The translations under genes were made by a program, and so were the position numbers. The notes beneath the pieces were generated by a model that ran no database searches, was not told where the DNA came from, and saw nothing but the letters and a program-made list of their open reading frames with translations. From NCBI GenBank assembly GCA_018969935.1, contig JAGWXJ010000019.1:1-21310 (forward strand): DNA of 21,310 bases. Reading direction: 5' to 3'. Position 1 is the stretch's first letter. Each line of letters begins with the position of its first letter. Of this stretch, positions 8,601 to 16,016 are shown in pieces. This stretch comes from Alphaproteobacteria bacterium. GTDB lineage: Bacteria > Pseudomonadota > Alphaproteobacteria > Micavibrionales > UBA1664.

Positions 8601-10061
8601 AACGTTCCTACGAACGGCAGCAACGTCACCATCAACGGCTCGCACGGTACGCTGGTGATCAACAACACGGGTGCCTACACCTACACGTCGAACAACACGA
8701 CGACGGGTTCGGATGTATTCACCTACACGCTGCGCGACTTCGATCAGGATCCGGCAACGGCTTCGTTCACGGCTACAGTCACGGATGTAAACACCGTTCC
8801 TGTCGTGAACAACACCCAAGTCAACATTGATGAAAGCGGCAGCCACACGGTTACCGGCAATATCACCGCCAACTTCGGCAGCGATGGCCCGGGCACCTAC
8901 CTTATCTGCGCTGGCAACACGATGACGGCAGGCGGCTCGCTGAAAAACGGCGTACTCTCCTCCGGCGGCGTGCCTGTCAACGTTACGCTCTCGGGCAACA
9001 CCTACACGGGTACGGCAAACGGCCTTACGGTCTTTACCCTCGTGCTGGCAAGCAACGGTTCGTACACGTTCACGCAGTTCAAACCGCTTGATCACGCTAA
9101 CGGCTCCGACCCGAACGACGTCATCAACCTCGCGTTCCAGGTATGCGCTCGCGACGCGGATGGCGATGTCGGTCACGGCACCATCACGGTCAATGTTATC
9201 GACGACGCCCCGACGGCCGTCAGCGACAACACCGTGTTCTGCCACTCGGACTTCCTGCACAACGGCAACCTGCTCACCGGCTTCCACAACACCGGTGGCG
9301 GCGTCGACGGCCTCAGCTTCGACACCCCGAACTGGGTGTTCGCGGTATCCGGCGTTGGCGGCACGGCCTACATCCCCTCGGACGGCGTTGCCGCTATCGA
9401 GGGCCAGTACGGCACGCTGTATGTGTTCAACAACGGTTCGTACTTCTACAACCAGGCCGTTTACGGTGCCCACACCGAAACGTTCAACTACTACCTGCAG
9501 GATGGCGACGGTGATACGTCCGCCGGTTCGCTGGTGATCACGGGCGTATCGTCCTACATCAACAGCTCCTGGATCGTGGTGAACGGTTTCGCCAACGGCT
9601 CCAACAGCGGCGACATGATGGTTTCCTACTCCAACAACGTGTCCGACACCATGAATGGTAACGGCGGCGACGACGCGATGTTCGGTTGGACTGGCAACGA
9701 CAACCTGAGCGGCGGCGACGGTAACGACGCCCTGTTCGGTGAAGGTGGTGCCGACAACTACTGGGGTGGCGCTGGCACGGACGTATTCGTATCCGACCGC
9801 ACGGACCTCGGCGTAACATTCGACACCGTACACGACTTCAACGCAGGCCAGGGCGACGTAATCGACCTCTCCGCGCTGATCGACAACGGTTCGGCTGCCC
9901 AATCGGCCATCAACAGCTACGTACGCGCCGTCAATTCCGGCTCCGATACGATGCTGCAGGTCAACAACGGCGGCGGCTGGCAGAATGCTATGTTAATTAA
10001 AGGCTACACCAACATGGATGTTAACCAGCTCCTGACCGAGGGTAACCTCGACGTCACCTGA
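2688..10061 (+). CDS. Giant type I-secreted RTX/BapA-like adhesin with seven tandem modules
   Basis: This 2457-residue surface or secreted protein is a likely biofilm or host/prey adhesin. It has no Sec signal, as expected for type I secretion. Residues 47-105 and 147-204 are two copies of a small BapA-prefix-like domain (DGSxLTLxN ... DGSVV). A charged linker (205-260) holds PAAG at 217-220 and 252-255. Two Ig/cadherin-like domains follow (about 318-440 and 441-560). Seven modules of 244-248 residues then run from about 562 to 2285. Each joins a T1SS-143-like half (VDDT start, FTQFxQLDH centre) to a VCBS-like half (DDxPVAVND, FDGDKS or DYDGDTS). The C-terminus has four to five RTX glycine-rich Ca2+-binding nonapeptides (about 2320-2368) and a VCA0849-type secretion target region ending in LLTEGNLDVT. 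The downstream channel, ABC and adaptor genes are its presumed exporter. Ligand and host are unknown. Confidence 0.9.
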   Translation: MSNGLTSASAQQCVANTTEYVIQKPCMGSNVMVQLSKDEPTAFNFGVEDIRAMKLLADGALFLTFTDGSTLTVSNFKEARDNFKFDEVTMSDGTVVNLDKLAQGLASTLPNDSVADLTILKPQGGVDATDLSFNLQQGKTYTLGFDLKDIAGVEQKDGNLVVTFKDGSHLTLENYDAVQVGALPPQMTLADGSVVPVSQLINVLNVAAAEQVKSVEPAAGDTDAQATKHVEAKKVEVAAKEIPAEKLAEIEPAAGQAAGPIGGTSGYGFNSSVDPAGINSLAAIGPIGPTALQFGKPELQEFNANPLVAAPAATPVLNAVDRFTFEDTEVNLLIAATGSNPANQTLTLTVTGIPAGWDVNIGSSGGTFNAGTGTWTITLAQGQSYSGGPFLIPPHDSDADIRLPTNPALTVTMTTVEAGTGTIETVTRPMNVTVDAVADQPDLAVNNVAGDDNTPIPLQISAAVVDTDGSETLTSVQLTGIPAGFTLNHGTFAAGVWTLNPADLPTLTLTSPAGYEGSFVVTVRVNNQETSLTDNEITLANNTNFNVESFTVTINDTEPLVGDSTATVDDTSLVGGPNVVNGNVSISIGNDTPATLTLLNTFSATGSMLGGQLTSHGNVVTVTRTADTFTGTANGVTIFTLQVNMNGTYTFTQFEQLDHANGSDPNDVISLNFPIRVTDSDGDLDNGTITIDVRDDAPVAVNDTFTTANVATGNVTTNDTFSQDTDNFVTQIVHNGTTYIVPANGTLTINGQFGTLLINKFGDYTYTSNNTTSGTDNFVYTLRDYDGDTSTATLAATVNDVDTIPVVNNAGVDVDDTHLSGGPDTVSGFVGADFFADGPGTISATNTPVIEHGSLLNGILSSNGHPVTISLAGNTWTGTANGVTIFTLVLQSNGAFTFTQFEQLDHADPNDPNDMITLKFTVVGTDIDGDTDEGVISVHIFDDFPTAVNDSFTNTTTGNITTNDSFGQDGQGQVYDVVFGGQTALVPTNGSPVTITNAAGTLVIDKTGAFTYTPPAPGVDTTFTYRIVDFDGDKSIADAQHGQVTIDLNGVPTITGSSVTTDDTNLFGGPQTVNGTYTFNFGGDGQGAGGITNTGYTGPAVTSHGVPVVVTLAGNTYTGVAGGTTVFTMTVNANGTYSFTQFEQLDHPNVNDPNDALNLTFGIRITDADGDVANATLTAVVRDDGPVAVNDSFTGTTPTTASGNVLTNDSFGEDGPGTLTEVTFGGQTVAVPTNGTNVTITNAAGTLVINNTGAFTYTAPAPGVDTTFQYRIVDFDGDKSAAGAGADTGTVTITMDDVPTINGSAVTTDETNLTGGPQTVNGTYAFNFGGDGQGAGGITNTGYTGPALTSHGVAVNVTLAGNTYTGTAGGLTIFTMTVNSNGTYSFTQFDQLDHPNANDPNDALNLTFGIRITDADGDTANATLTAVVLDDGPVAVNDSFLSSTATATGNIMANDQVGQDTPGAVYDVTFGGQTVVLPTNGSNVTISNAAGTLVINNTGVFTYTPPLPGQGTSFTYRLVDFDGDKSVVDANHGTVTVDTDGNPIIGDASVFTDETTLVSGPAVTNGSVSFEVFGDGPGTVSALNTFVSGGSKLNGALTSNGVPVNVTLAGNTYTGTAGGTTVFTLVVNANGTFTFTQFEQLDHANASDPNDIITLNFGVRGTDADGDTDDGIITVNVRDDAPAALDDSVNLTGNSATGNVLTNDVLGQDTPVPVLSVTFGGTTFNLPQNGTNVTINAAHGTLVINSTGAYTYTTSNTTTGTDVFNYTIRDYDGDTSTANLSVSVADIDTVPVVDNSAITVDETNLGPISLSGQVNANYFGDGPGAIAPLNQFTSGGSMAGGTLSSHGVPVSVTLAGNTYTGTAGGTTVFTLVVNANGTYTYTQFAQLDHADANNPNDTITLNFTVRGTDADGDTDTGVITVNVLDDAPVAVNDTLSVSTTTPATGNLLANDNPGHDVPGTITQVVYNGVTYNVPTNGSNVTINGSHGTLVINNTGAYTYTSNNTTTGSDVFTYTLRDFDQDPATASFTATVTDVNTVPVVNNTQVNIDESGSHTVTGNITANFGSDGPGTYLICAGNTMTAGGSLKNGVLSSGGVPVNVTLSGNTYTGTANGLTVFTLVLASNGSYTFTQFKPLDHANGSDPNDVINLAFQVCARDADGDVGHGTITVNVIDDAPTAVSDNTVFCHSDFLHNGNLLTGFHNTGGGVDGLSFDTPNWVFAVSGVGGTAYIPSDGVAAIEGQYGTLYVFNNGSYFYNQAVYGAHTETFNYYLQDGDGDTSAGSLVITGVSSYINSSWIVVNGFANGSNSGDMMVSYSNNVSDTMNGNGGDDAMFGWTGNDNLSGGDGNDALFGEGGADNYWGGAGTDVFVSDRTDLGVTFDTVHDFNAGQGDVIDLSALIDNGSAAQSAINSYVRAVNSGSDTMLQVNNGGGWQNAMLIKGYTNMDVNQLLTEGNLDVT
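4371..9542 (+). repeat. Seven ~741-bp in-frame tandem repeats inside the adhesin gene
   Basis: The acidic VDDT/TDET marker recurs at residues 569, 815, 1062, 1309, 1553, 1801 and 2048, giving periods of 244-248 codons. The third and fourth units are the most alike. For example, the stretch beginning TTCAACTTCGGTGGCGACGG at 5922 recurs almost base for base at 6663, 741 bp later. This implies recent duplication or gene conversion. The last unit is the most diverged and contains three cysteines. Such DNA is prone to unit gain or loss by recombination and to assembly collapse. Confidence 0.9.
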
Positions 10062-10079
10062 TTAGCTCCGACATACGAT

Positions 10080-10119
10080 GCAAGACCGGATAAAAGTTAA
10101 AATCCGGTCTTGCTTTTTT
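10080..10119 (+). terminator. Strong intrinsic terminator after the adhesin gene
   Basis: GCAAGACCGGAT (10080-10091) pairs perfectly with ATCCGGTCTTGC (10102-10113). The stem has 12 base pairs, a 10-base loop, and is followed by six T residues. It separates the adhesin transcript from the exporter genes. Confidence 0.92.
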
Positions 10120-10171
10120 CGGGTTTTAGAGAGATAACTGTACGAAATTAAAGGAAAATAGTGGGGATACC

Positions 10172-11515
10172 GTGACCAAAAACCTCAAGTCATACCTTCT
10201 GTGCACCGCTTTTGCGGCAGGCATTCTGATGGCCTGCCCCGCCCGCGCCGAGGAATTGTCGCTCGATAACGCGGTTGCCCGCGGTGTTGCCTCCAACCCT
10301 GAATACGGCGTGGTTGCCAACAACCGCATGGCCACGCAGGAAGAACTCGAGCAGGGCGAAGGCCTTTTCCTCCCCTCCCTTGATCTTCGCGCAGCTGGCG
10401 GCGTCGAATGGAACGACGACAACAACACCGCAGCCCTCGGCAAAGACCACGAAACCTACAATGTCTACGACTATAGCGCCACGCTGACCCAAATGCTTTT
10501 TGACGGCTTCGCAGCGAAAAACGAAGTCGAGCGTCAGGAAGCCCGCGTTCGTTCGGCCGCCAACCGCGTCCACGAAACCGGCCAGTTCGTAGGCCTTGCC
10601 ATCGTTGAATCCTACCTCGAAGTCATGCGCCAGCGTGATCTTCTCCAGATCGCCAAGGACAACGTGCGCGAACACATGTCCATGCTGAACGAAATCCGCT
10701 CCGGCGCCCAGGCTGGCCGCTCGACGGAAGCCGATGTAGCACAGGCCGAAGCACGTCTTTCCAACGCCCGCGCAACGGAATCCAACATCCGCCAATCGCT
10801 CCGCGTTGCTGAAAGCCAGTTCAACAAGGCTACAGGTGAAAAGCCCGATATTCTGGTTATGCCCAACGTGCCGACCGATCAGCTTCAACCCACCGTGGAC
10901 GAAGCCGTTAAAGTCGCCGTAACGGAAACACCGACCCTTGGCATCTTCGAAGCCGACGCCGATGTAGCCTGGCAGGAATACGAAGCAACGGCTGCCAACT
11001 TCTACCCCAAGGTCAACTTGCAGCTGCAAGGCCGCCAGTACAATGACCTCGGTGGCGTAGTCGGCGTAGACAAAGGCGCTTCGGCACAAGTCATCGCCGA
11101 ATGGAACGTTTTCCGTGGTGGCATCGATACGCACCTCCGCAAGGAAGCTGCCTATCGCCACGCCCAAGCCAAGGAACGCCGCGCTCAGGAAGCCCGTAAA
11201 ATCGAGGACGATCTGCGCCAGACATGGGCCGCCATGGTGGCCTCAGGCGAACGCGCAAAGGAATTCAACACGCAGGCTGACGCCAACGCGAAGGTTGTAG
11301 GCGCCTACAAGGACCAGTTTGAACTGGACCGCCGCACACTCCTTGACGTGCTGGACAGCCAGAACGAACTCTTTGTTTCCCGCTCCAACGCCATCAACTC
11401 GCAATACCTCGAGATTCTGGCCGTTTACCGCATTCTGGCCCTTCAGGGCCGCCTGCTCCCCGCACTGGGCGTACCTGCCCCGCGTGAAGCTGCGCTGGAA
11501 ACCAAGCTGAAATAA
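10172..11515 (+). CDS. TolC-family outer-membrane channel of the type I secretion system
   Basis: This 447-residue outer-membrane efflux protein would form the trimeric beta-barrel and periplasmic tunnel through which the adhesin leaves the cell. Residues 1-26 are a signal peptide (hydrophobic core, cleavage after ARA). The mature part has the two-fold repeat of the family: LFDGF near residue 108 and WNVFRGG near 311 each start an equivalent helical hairpin. Long Gln/Glu/Ala-rich coiled-coil segments lie between them, and LLDVLDSQNELF sits near the C-terminus, as is usual in type I secretion members. Length fits the family. The start is a GTG preceded by GTGGGG at good distance. It lies between two strong terminators, so it is probably transcribed on its own. 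No clear promoter was identified in the 50 bases upstream. It belongs to the AggA/LapE-like group by context and similarity. Confidence 0.9.
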   Translation: MTKNLKSYLLCTAFAAGILMACPARAEELSLDNAVARGVASNPEYGVVANNRMATQEELEQGEGLFLPSLDLRAAGGVEWNDDNNTAALGKDHETYNVYDYSATLTQMLFDGFAAKNEVERQEARVRSAANRVHETGQFVGLAIVESYLEVMRQRDLLQIAKDNVREHMSMLNEIRSGAQAGRSTEADVAQAEARLSNARATESNIRQSLRVAESQFNKATGEKPDILVMPNVPTDQLQPTVDEAVKVAVTETPTLGIFEADADVAWQEYEATAANFYPKVNLQLQGRQYNDLGGVVGVDKGASAQVIAEWNVFRGGIDTHLRKEAAYRHAQAKERRAQEARKIEDDLRQTWAAMVASGERAKEFNTQADANAKVVGAYKDQFELDRRTLLDVLDSQNELFVSRSNAINSQYLEILAVYRILALQGRLLPALGVPAPREAALETKLK

Positions 11516-11533
11516 TCTCAGCGCCATAAATTC

Positions 11534-11566
11534 AAAAAGCCCCGCGAAACTGGCGGGGCTTTTTTT
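11534..11566. terminator. Intrinsic terminator after the TolC-family gene
   Basis: GCCCCGC (11539-11545) pairs with GCGGGGC (11553-11559), extended by an A run upstream (11534-11538) and seven T residues downstream. It ends the channel-gene transcript before the ABC gene. Confidence 0.9.
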
Positions 11567-11614
11567 ACACGGTTATACAGAATGCTCGTATGAGCGCTGC
11601 CTTGAAACGGCCAT

Positions 11615-11643
11615 TTGGGTGCAGCCCGCCAGTATGGTATTAT
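11615..11643 (+). promoter_or_regulatory. Probable promoter of the ABC exporter/adaptor operon
   Basis: TATTAT at 11638-11643 is preceded by TGG, which gives an extended -10. TTGGGT at 11615-11620 is a partial -35, with exactly 17 bases between them. It lies after the preceding terminator and 31 bases before the gene start. Confidence 0.5.
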
Positions 11644-11674
11644 ATCTTCTTAAAATTCCGCCGGAGTCTGCGCT

Positions 11675-13945
11675 TTGTCCAAAGAAACACAACCACAGCA
11701 ACAACCCGCCCAGCCAACAAAACGGGAAAGCATTAGCTGGCCTCTGGAAGCAGACCGCATCTCCATCAAAGACCCCTTGCTGGAATGCCTGCAAATCGTA
11801 TCAGGCATGTATGGCCGCCGTATCTCGACAACGGCACTGGCCGCAGGCCTACCCATCTCCAAGGACGGCATTACACCCACCCTCTTTGTACGTGCGGCCG
11901 AACGTGCGGACTTAAGCGCCCGCCTCGTTGAAAAAACGCTGGAAGCCATCGCCATCATGCCCAACCTGCCTTGCGTACTGGTGCTGGATAACGGGCAGGC
12001 CGCCATCGTAACGGCCATTGAAGCCCCGAAGGAAGAAACGCGCAAACTCAAAAAAGGCCGTGCACACCCTGAAACGGTTTTCAAGATTGTTCTGCCTGAA
12101 ACGCCTGACGAAGTCCGTGACGCGCCCATCAGGGCCTTGGAAAAAGTTTACAGCGGCTCGGCATTTTTCATCCGCCCTGTCGCCCGCCTCGATGACCGCG
12201 CAGGCCCGGCCGAAATTGAAGAAGGCCGCGATTGGTTCTGGTCAGCCTTGCGTGAAAACAAATCCATCTACATTGAAGTGATGATGGCCGCTGTCGTCAT
12301 CAACATCTTCGCGACCATATCGCCCCTCTTCGTCATGAACGTCTATGACCGCGTGGTTCCAAATGCCGCGTTCTCGACGCTCTGGGTACTCGCCATCGGT
12401 ATGGCCTTCGCCTACGTATTCGACCTTGTTCTCAAAAACCTGCGCAGCTTCTTCATCGAAGTCGCGGGCCGTCGATCGGATGTCAAAATCTCGGGCCGTA
12501 TCTTTGAACAGGTCCTCGGCATGAAAATGGCTGAAAGGCCCGCAAGCGCAGGCGTCCTGACCGCCAACATGCGTGAATTTGATTCCCTGCGCGATTTCTT
12601 TACATCCGCCACCATGATCGCGCTCATCGATCTCCCGTTTGCGGTTCTGTTCATCATCATCATCGCTATTTTGGGTGGGCCGGTTGTTTTTGCAGTGCTT
12701 GCCGCTATCCCCTTTACCATCGCCATGTCGTGGTACAAACAGCGCCATATTCAAGGCATCATCCGCCAGTCCATGGCAGAGAACGCGCTCAAAAACGCGA
12801 TGTTGTTTGAAAGTGTTTCCGGCCTTGAAACCGTGAAGGTACAGGCAGCCGAAGGCCACCTCCAGCGCCAGTGGGAAGAACTGACGGAACGCGCATCGCG
12901 CACATCCGTCAAAATGCGCAAGGTATCTTCATCCATCATGTACTGGGCAGGGTTCATCCAGTCCCTAGCAGGTATCGGCCTCATCATCATCGGCGTCTAC
13001 TACATTGCCGAGGGGCAAATAACACAAGGCGCACTTGTAGCATCCTACATGCTCTCCAACCGCGCACTGGCCCCTCTTGGGCAGATTGCGGGCCTTATTA
13101 CCCGCATGCAGCAAACCAAGGAATCGTTGCAGCAGCTCGACAACCTGATGAACAAAAAAGTGGAGCGCCCGAAAGGCCGCCATTTCATCTCGCTGCCAAC
13201 GGTACGCGGCAAAATCGAATTCCGCGATGTTGTGTTTGCCTACCCCAACCAGACCATCGCTGCACTCAACAACGTATCGCTTACAATCAACCCGGGTGAG
13301 CATATCGGCATCATCGGTGCGGTAGGCTCGGGTAAAACCACAATCCAGCGCCTGATCCAGAACCTCTATGAACCCAAATCAGGCGCCATCCTGCTGGACG
13401 GCACGGACGTCCGTCAGATAGACCCTGGCGACCTCCGCCGCGCCATCGGCGTGGTACAACAACGCCCGCAGCTGTTCTATGGCTCTGTCCGCCAGAACAT
13501 AACAATGGGCCACGAAACCGTATCCGACCGCGCCGTTGTCCGCGCAGCCGAATTATCGGGCGTCATGGACTTCCTACGCGATACCCAGCACGGCCTCGAT
13601 ACGCAAGTCGGCGAGCGGGGCGAAAGCCTTTCGGGTGGCCAGCAGCAGGCAGTGGCCGTTGCCCGCGCGCTTCTCTACGATCCGCCGGTCCTCATCATGG
13701 ATGAACCGACGGCATCGCTCGACCCCGCATCGGAAATCCGCCTCCTGCGCCGTCTCGATGTACTGGTACGTAACCGCACGGTCATTCTCATTACGCACAA
13801 GGCTTCGATGCTCTCGCTCATCGATAAACTCATCCTCATGGACCGCGGCCGCATCCTTGCCGCCGGCGCCAAGGAAGACATCATCAAACGCCTGCAAGCC
13901 GGCGAATTCGGCGGCGCAAACGCACAGCAAGGGCAGGATAGGTAA
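11675..13945 (+). CDS. Type I secretion ABC transporter (permease-ATPase with C39-like domain)
   Basis: This 756-residue inner-membrane exporter would drive adhesin secretion with ATP. Residues 20-150 resemble the C39-like domain of LapB/LssB-type exporters (DPLLECLQIV, GLPISKDGITPTLF). The His of active C39 peptidases is not evident, so the domain probably binds substrate rather than cutting a leader. A six-helix exporter membrane domain follows (about 197-480). The nucleotide-binding domain has Walker A GAVGSGKTT (548-556), Q-loop VVQQRPQLF, signature LSGGQ (652-656, followed by QQ where RQ is usual), Walker B VLIMDEP (672-678) and H-loop His708, so it looks catalytically complete. Translation appears to start at TTG with GGAG upstream; no better start gives the full family N-terminus. 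Five bases separate its stop from the adaptor gene, so the two form an operon. Confidence 0.92.
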   Translation: MSKETQPQQQPAQPTKRESISWPLEADRISIKDPLLECLQIVSGMYGRRISTTALAAGLPISKDGITPTLFVRAAERADLSARLVEKTLEAIAIMPNLPCVLVLDNGQAAIVTAIEAPKEETRKLKKGRAHPETVFKIVLPETPDEVRDAPIRALEKVYSGSAFFIRPVARLDDRAGPAEIEEGRDWFWSALRENKSIYIEVMMAAVVINIFATISPLFVMNVYDRVVPNAAFSTLWVLAIGMAFAYVFDLVLKNLRSFFIEVAGRRSDVKISGRIFEQVLGMKMAERPASAGVLTANMREFDSLRDFFTSATMIALIDLPFAVLFIIIIAILGGPVVFAVLAAIPFTIAMSWYKQRHIQGIIRQSMAENALKNAMLFESVSGLETVKVQAAEGHLQRQWEELTERASRTSVKMRKVSSSIMYWAGFIQSLAGIGLIIIGVYYIAEGQITQGALVASYMLSNRALAPLGQIAGLITRMQQTKESLQQLDNLMNKKVERPKGRHFISLPTVRGKIEFRDVVFAYPNQTIAALNNVSLTINPGEHIGIIGAVGSGKTTIQRLIQNLYEPKSGAILLDGTDVRQIDPGDLRRAIGVVQQRPQLFYGSVRQNITMGHETVSDRAVVRAAELSGVMDFLRDTQHGLDTQVGERGESLSGGQQQAVAVARALLYDPPVLIMDEPTASLDPASEIRLLRRLDVLVRNRTVILITHKASMLSLIDKLILMDRGRILAAGAKEDIIKRLQAGEFGGANAQQGQDR

Positions 13946-13950
13946 ACACA

Positions 13951-15387
13951 ATGTTAGGCGCACTCAACAACCGCAAACCCCCACAACAGCCAACCGAACC
14001 CAAACCAGGCATGAACCTCTCAAACCCCAAGGATTGGGAGGAACTGCACAAATCCATGTTCAAGGAAGGCGGCACCCTCGATAAAGTCGGCGCGTATGCC
14101 GACAAGCTTCTGGTAACCGATGAGGAACTCCCTCTTTACCGCCATATCCAGCTTCTCACGATTGTGGGCTCCATGCTGGTATTCGTGCTTTGGGCATCGC
14201 TTGCCCATATCGCGCAAGTGACGCGTGGTGACGGCAAGGTCATCCCCTCGTCCGAAATCCAGATCATCCAGCATCAGGAAGGCGGTATCGTGGATGCCTT
14301 CATGGTGAAGGAAGGCGATAAAGTACAGATTGGTCAGGTCCTCATGCGCCTGCGCGATGTGGGCGCCGCTGCTGATCTAGGCGCATCCACGCAAAAATAC
14401 GGCGGCCTTCAGGCCAAGATCGCAAGGCTGCAAGCCGAGGCCGATGGTCTTTCCAGCCCTGTCTTTCCGGACGAACTTATAAAAACCGTCCCTGAAAGCG
14501 TACAACAGGAACTCAACACCTTCCGCGCCAACAAACTGAAGCTGGATTCCGAAACAACGGTGCTGCGCTCGCAACTCAACCAGCGCCAGCAGGAAGTAAA
14601 CGAAATCACGACCAAGATATCGGATATCAACCGCGTTATCTCTCTCGCGCGTGACGAAATGAACATGATCCGCCCGCTGGTCGAAAAAGGTTCCGCCCCC
14701 AAGCGTGACCTTCTGCAAATGGAACAGCAGCTCGCCTCGCACGATACCGAACTCAATGGCCTCAAGGCCGCCCTGCCCCGCGCACGCTCGGCAGTGGCTG
14801 AGGCACAGGCGCGCCTCGAAGATGCTACAACGCAGGCCAAGGCAACCGCACAGGCCGAATTGGCACAAACACAAATCGAGGCCCAGACCATCGGCCAGAC
14901 ACTAGGCGCCTTGCAGGATAAAAAATCCCGCACCGAAATCCGTTCACCCGTCGACGGCATCGTGAAGGATCTCAAAATCAACACGGTCGGCGGCGTGGTC
15001 AAACCGGGTGATGACGTGGTCGAAATCGTCCCGTCCGATGACCAGCTGGTCGTTGAAGCGCGTATCCGCCCTGCCGATATCGCCTTCATTTACCCGGGCC
15101 AGAAAGCAACCGTTAAGCTGACAGCCTACGACTTCGCCATCTACGGTGGCCTTCCTGCCGAAGTTGCCGATATTTCAGCCGACACCATCACCAATGAGAA
15201 AGGTGAAAGCTTTTACCGCGTGAAAGTCCGCACCAACGTCACTACGCTTAAGCACAACGGGCAGGAACTGCCCATCATCCCCGGTATGGTGGCAACAGTC
15301 GATATCCTGACAGGCGAACGCACGGTCATGGAATACATGCTCAAACCCTTCATCAAAACGCTGGATTCAGCGATGCGGGAACGCTAG
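13951..15387 (+). CDS. HlyD-family membrane fusion (periplasmic adaptor) protein
   Basis: This 478-residue adaptor links the ABC exporter to the TolC-type channel. A cytoplasmic, Pro-rich N-terminus precedes one membrane helix at about 67-87. The first half of the barrel-sandwich (lipoyl-like) domain follows (93-134, with QHQEGGIV and VKEGDKVQIGQVLMRL). A long Gln/Glu/Ala coiled coil runs from about 138 to 315. The second half has EIRSPVDGIVKDL and VVKPGDDVVEIVP, and a C-terminal beta-barrel region carries RIRPADIAFIYPGQKATVKLTAYDF and PGMVATVDILTG, all typical of HlyD/LapC/PrtE members. Length is usual for the family. It starts six bases after the ABC stop codon, probably translationally coupled. 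No clear terminator follows; a convergent gene ends 14 bases downstream. Confidence 0.93.
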   Translation: MLGALNNRKPPQQPTEPKPGMNLSNPKDWEELHKSMFKEGGTLDKVGAYADKLLVTDEELPLYRHIQLLTIVGSMLVFVLWASLAHIAQVTRGDGKVIPSSEIQIIQHQEGGIVDAFMVKEGDKVQIGQVLMRLRDVGAAADLGASTQKYGGLQAKIARLQAEADGLSSPVFPDELIKTVPESVQQELNTFRANKLKLDSETTVLRSQLNQRQQEVNEITTKISDINRVISLARDEMNMIRPLVEKGSAPKRDLLQMEQQLASHDTELNGLKAALPRARSAVAEAQARLEDATTQAKATAQAELAQTQIEAQTIGQTLGALQDKKSRTEIRSPVDGIVKDLKINTVGGVVKPGDDVVEIVPSDDQLVVEARIRPADIAFIYPGQKATVKLTAYDFAIYGGLPAEVADISADTITNEKGESFYRVKVRTNVTTLKHNGQELPIIPGMVATVDILTGERTVMEYMLKPFIKTLDSAMRER

Positions 15388-15401
15388 GAGCCGTATGTAT
15401 T

Positions 15402-16007
15402 TTAGCGCACGTGAAAGCGATAGGTTACGCCGTTTCTGGTTGCAGTTCTGATTCCCAACTGCGAGCGTGCGATTTCTATAGGCGCCGCAACAGGTTCTTG
15501 CGCTGGCCATCTAAATGTAGCGACTTCCGCATTTATTCTTTTGGCAAGTGGGAGATCCTCAAAGCTTGGGGCCATTGTATACAAGAGGTTAGTTAATCCT
15601 CCTTGAGGGGGGAGAACAAGGCCGCGCCTGGGGTCATCGCCACGCTCTACCATCAAAGTAGAGTCAGGCGCACAGAATTTGAGGTTAGTAAAAATGGAAC
15701 CATTAATCATGTATTTGCAGAATTGACGCCCAGTAGCACGTTGAATTGCACCAACGACCAAACCTGGTATCGGTGGTACACCCTCATCAATACCCCGCAA
15801 TGACATTTCCGACTTTGTAGCGGCAATTCGATACCAGTGCCTGCCAGGAACATATTGCAAATCACCAAAATCAGGCTGGGAATTATCAAACTCTGATCTT
15901 TCTTGGGCTTGTGCCGATGTAATACTAACCGTAGGTAGATTTGCGCTTGCAAAGGCAACAAAAAGTCCTAAAGCGGCTTTGCGAATGATGTTGGATCCGT
16001 CAGTCAT
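15402..16007 (-). CDS. Secreted protein of unknown function
   Basis: This is a 201-residue protein with an N-terminal signal peptide (hydrophobic core about 11-27, probable cleavage after SAQA near residue 34), so it is probably periplasmic or exported. I recognise no domain. The mature part contains VPGRHWYRIAATKSEMSLRGI, two cysteines (QFCKYM, KFCAPD) that could form a disulfide, and a basic C-terminus. It starts nine bases after the end of the upstream lipoprotein gene with only a weak AGG ribosome site, so the two are probably co-transcribed. Its 3' end converges on the HlyD-type adaptor gene. Base composition appears more AT-rich than the secretion genes. The reading frame is supported by signal peptide, operon-like spacing and absence of a competing plus-strand frame. 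Confidence 0.65.
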   Translation of the reverse strand: MTDGSNIIRKAALGLFVAFASANLPTVSITSAQAQERSEFDNSQPDFGDLQYVPGRHWYRIAATKSEMSLRGIDEGVPPIPGLVVGAIQRATGRQFCKYMINGSIFTNLKFCAPDSTLMVERGDDPRRGLVLPPQGGLTNLLYTMAPSFEDLPLAKRINAEVATFRWPAQEPVAAPIEIARSQLGIRTATRNGVTYRFHVR

Positions 16008-16016
16008 CTATAAAAC

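Noticed and set aside
4371..9542. Possible CRISPR-like or mobile repeat array
   Set aside because: The 741-bp repeats are in frame, encode protein modules and have no spacers or insertion-sequence ends.
8196..9902. 568-codon minus-strand open frame
   Set aside because: Same cause as the larger antisense frame: a shadow of the adhesin modules and RTX region.
10190..11167. 325-codon minus-strand open frame opposite the TolC-family gene
   Set aside because: The plus-strand protein has a signal peptide and clear family structure; the antisense product has none.
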